The position numbers and the translations under genes are program-made. The notes below the pieces were generated by a model that worked only from the letters and a program-made list of their open reading frames with translations, was not told where the DNA came from and searched no databases. Positions 32,659 through 33,199 of a stretch of 33,199 nucleotides of DNA are shown here, piece after piece (position 1 is the stretch's first letter; each line of letters begins with the position of its first letter). Where the stretch lies: positions 1 to 33,199 of the forward strand of contig JAJFLO010000151.1 of assembly GCA_021772675.1 (NCBI GenBank). Direction: 5' to 3'. Origin of the DNA: Verrucomicrobiota bacterium. GTDB taxonomy: Bacteria > Verrucomicrobiota > Lentisphaeria > JABSQK01 > JAJFLO01.

Positions 32659-33199
32659 GTGACTGAACCCGGTGTTTCGCCGCCGGTATCCTGAGAGGCA
32701 GGCGAATCTACGCACTGTTGTAGATGGCCTGATGCCCTTCGAACATGTACCAAAGGTCAAATAGACCGGGGAAGATACCGTGAGGTTGACACCCTCCTGG
32801 TAGTCTGAAACTGGGTGTGGGCTAGGATTGGGTGATAAGGTTAACATATGTAAACAACTGTAAGCATCGTAAATGGAATAGAGCCAAACAGACTGATAGG
32901 CTTGCCCCAAAAGGGGACATGGGTGAGGATACGGGGTCTAACTTGACCGTGCGCGAACCAATTACCCATCGGTGTAGAGGTTGAACCTAAGTCATCTGTA
33001 AAAGGAATATGACGGAACGTGGAAAGCCGATAGAACCGCTCCGTGGTCGGAGCAGGCAAACTGTAAAGCATGCTGTTGGAACTATCGGGGAATGATGTCG
33101 GAGAGTAGCCAATGCCTTCTTGTAATGAGAAGGATATGCTGAAGTCCGACAGGTGCCTTATCGTGAGAGAATTTGGGTTACTTCTTGGTTGAGGAAAGC
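32659..33199 (+). mobile_element. 5' part of a group II intron (domain I), running off the window
   Basis: From GTGAC at 32659 the sequence has the dense G-rich, non-coding look of a group II intron ribozyme. It begins with a GTG-type 5' end, and then CCCGGTGTTTCGCCGCCGG forms an early stem. GGCCTGATGCCC and later GGAACGTGGAAAGCCG match conserved domain I segments known from bacterial introns. Multiple short stems and no reading frame are consistent with RNA. The reverse transcriptase (intron-encoded protein) and domains V-VI would lie to the right of the window, so completeness cannot be judged. The exact 5' boundary is a best guess. Confidence 0.7.

Noticed and set aside
1..33199. CRISPR arrays, tRNA or rRNA genes
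   Set aside because: No regularly spaced direct repeats, cloverleaf sequences or rRNA-like segments were seen on either strand.

Overview
The window reads as an accessory (island-like) region of a bacterium that is probably a planctomycete or a close relative. The reasons are a long operon led by a Ser/Thr protein kinase, a divergent ECF-type sigma factor fused to an FHA domain, very large secreted proteins without recognisable enzymatic domains, and an attC-like integron recombination site that resembles, from memory, sites in planctomycete genomes. Taxonomy is an inference. Most of the window is AT-rich. The blocks at about 27.4-29.6 kb and 31.3-32.3 kb are visibly richer in G+C, as expected for material of mixed origin.

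Layout. (1) 1-2.8 kb is a graveyard of mobile-element pieces: a possible transposase tail, a 54-residue coiled-coil protein, an SSB-like OB-fold protein, the first 31 codons of a phage Dam-type methyltransferase, a broken antitoxin-like gene, and two tandem paralogous CxxC mini-proteins. (2) 2.8-4.6 kb, minus strand: a receiver domain protein followed by a GAF-like/class III adenylate cyclase. (3) 5.5-24.75 kb, minus strand: a seven-gene, about 19 kb operon with overlaps or short gaps. It encodes a Ser/Thr kinase with one membrane span, an exported 1337-residue protein with Hint-like beta domains, an exported 1528-residue helical protein, a 1188-residue polytopic membrane protein, a MoxR AAA+ ATPase, a DUF58/vWA protein and a 1013-residue helical repeat protein. 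(4) 25.5-26.7 kb, plus strand: the divergent sigma-FHA gene. (5) 27.4-29.6 kb, minus strand: a two-gene unit, an EACC1-like small protein plus a HExxH-containing protein, ending at the attC-like site and so probably a gene cassette. (6) 29.9-30.25 kb: the remains of a Phd/ParE-type toxin-antitoxin pair. (7) 30.5-32.3 kb: a small two-repeat protein and a class 3 lipase-like protein. (8) 32.66 kb to the end: the 5' part of a group II intron.

How the genes may work together. The kinase, the secreted giants, the membrane protein, the MoxR-vWA pair and the sigma-FHA protein look like one membrane-spanning signalling and remodelling system. The kinase would sense at the membrane. The sigma-FHA factor would couple phosphorylation to transcription of the divergent operon. 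The MoxR-vWA pair would act as an ATP-driven chaperone on one of the large partners. The domain calls come from visible motifs; the combined system is inference and is the best candidate here for something undescribed. The EACC1/HExxH cassette is a second, independent candidate, probably a conflict (defence) effector pair.
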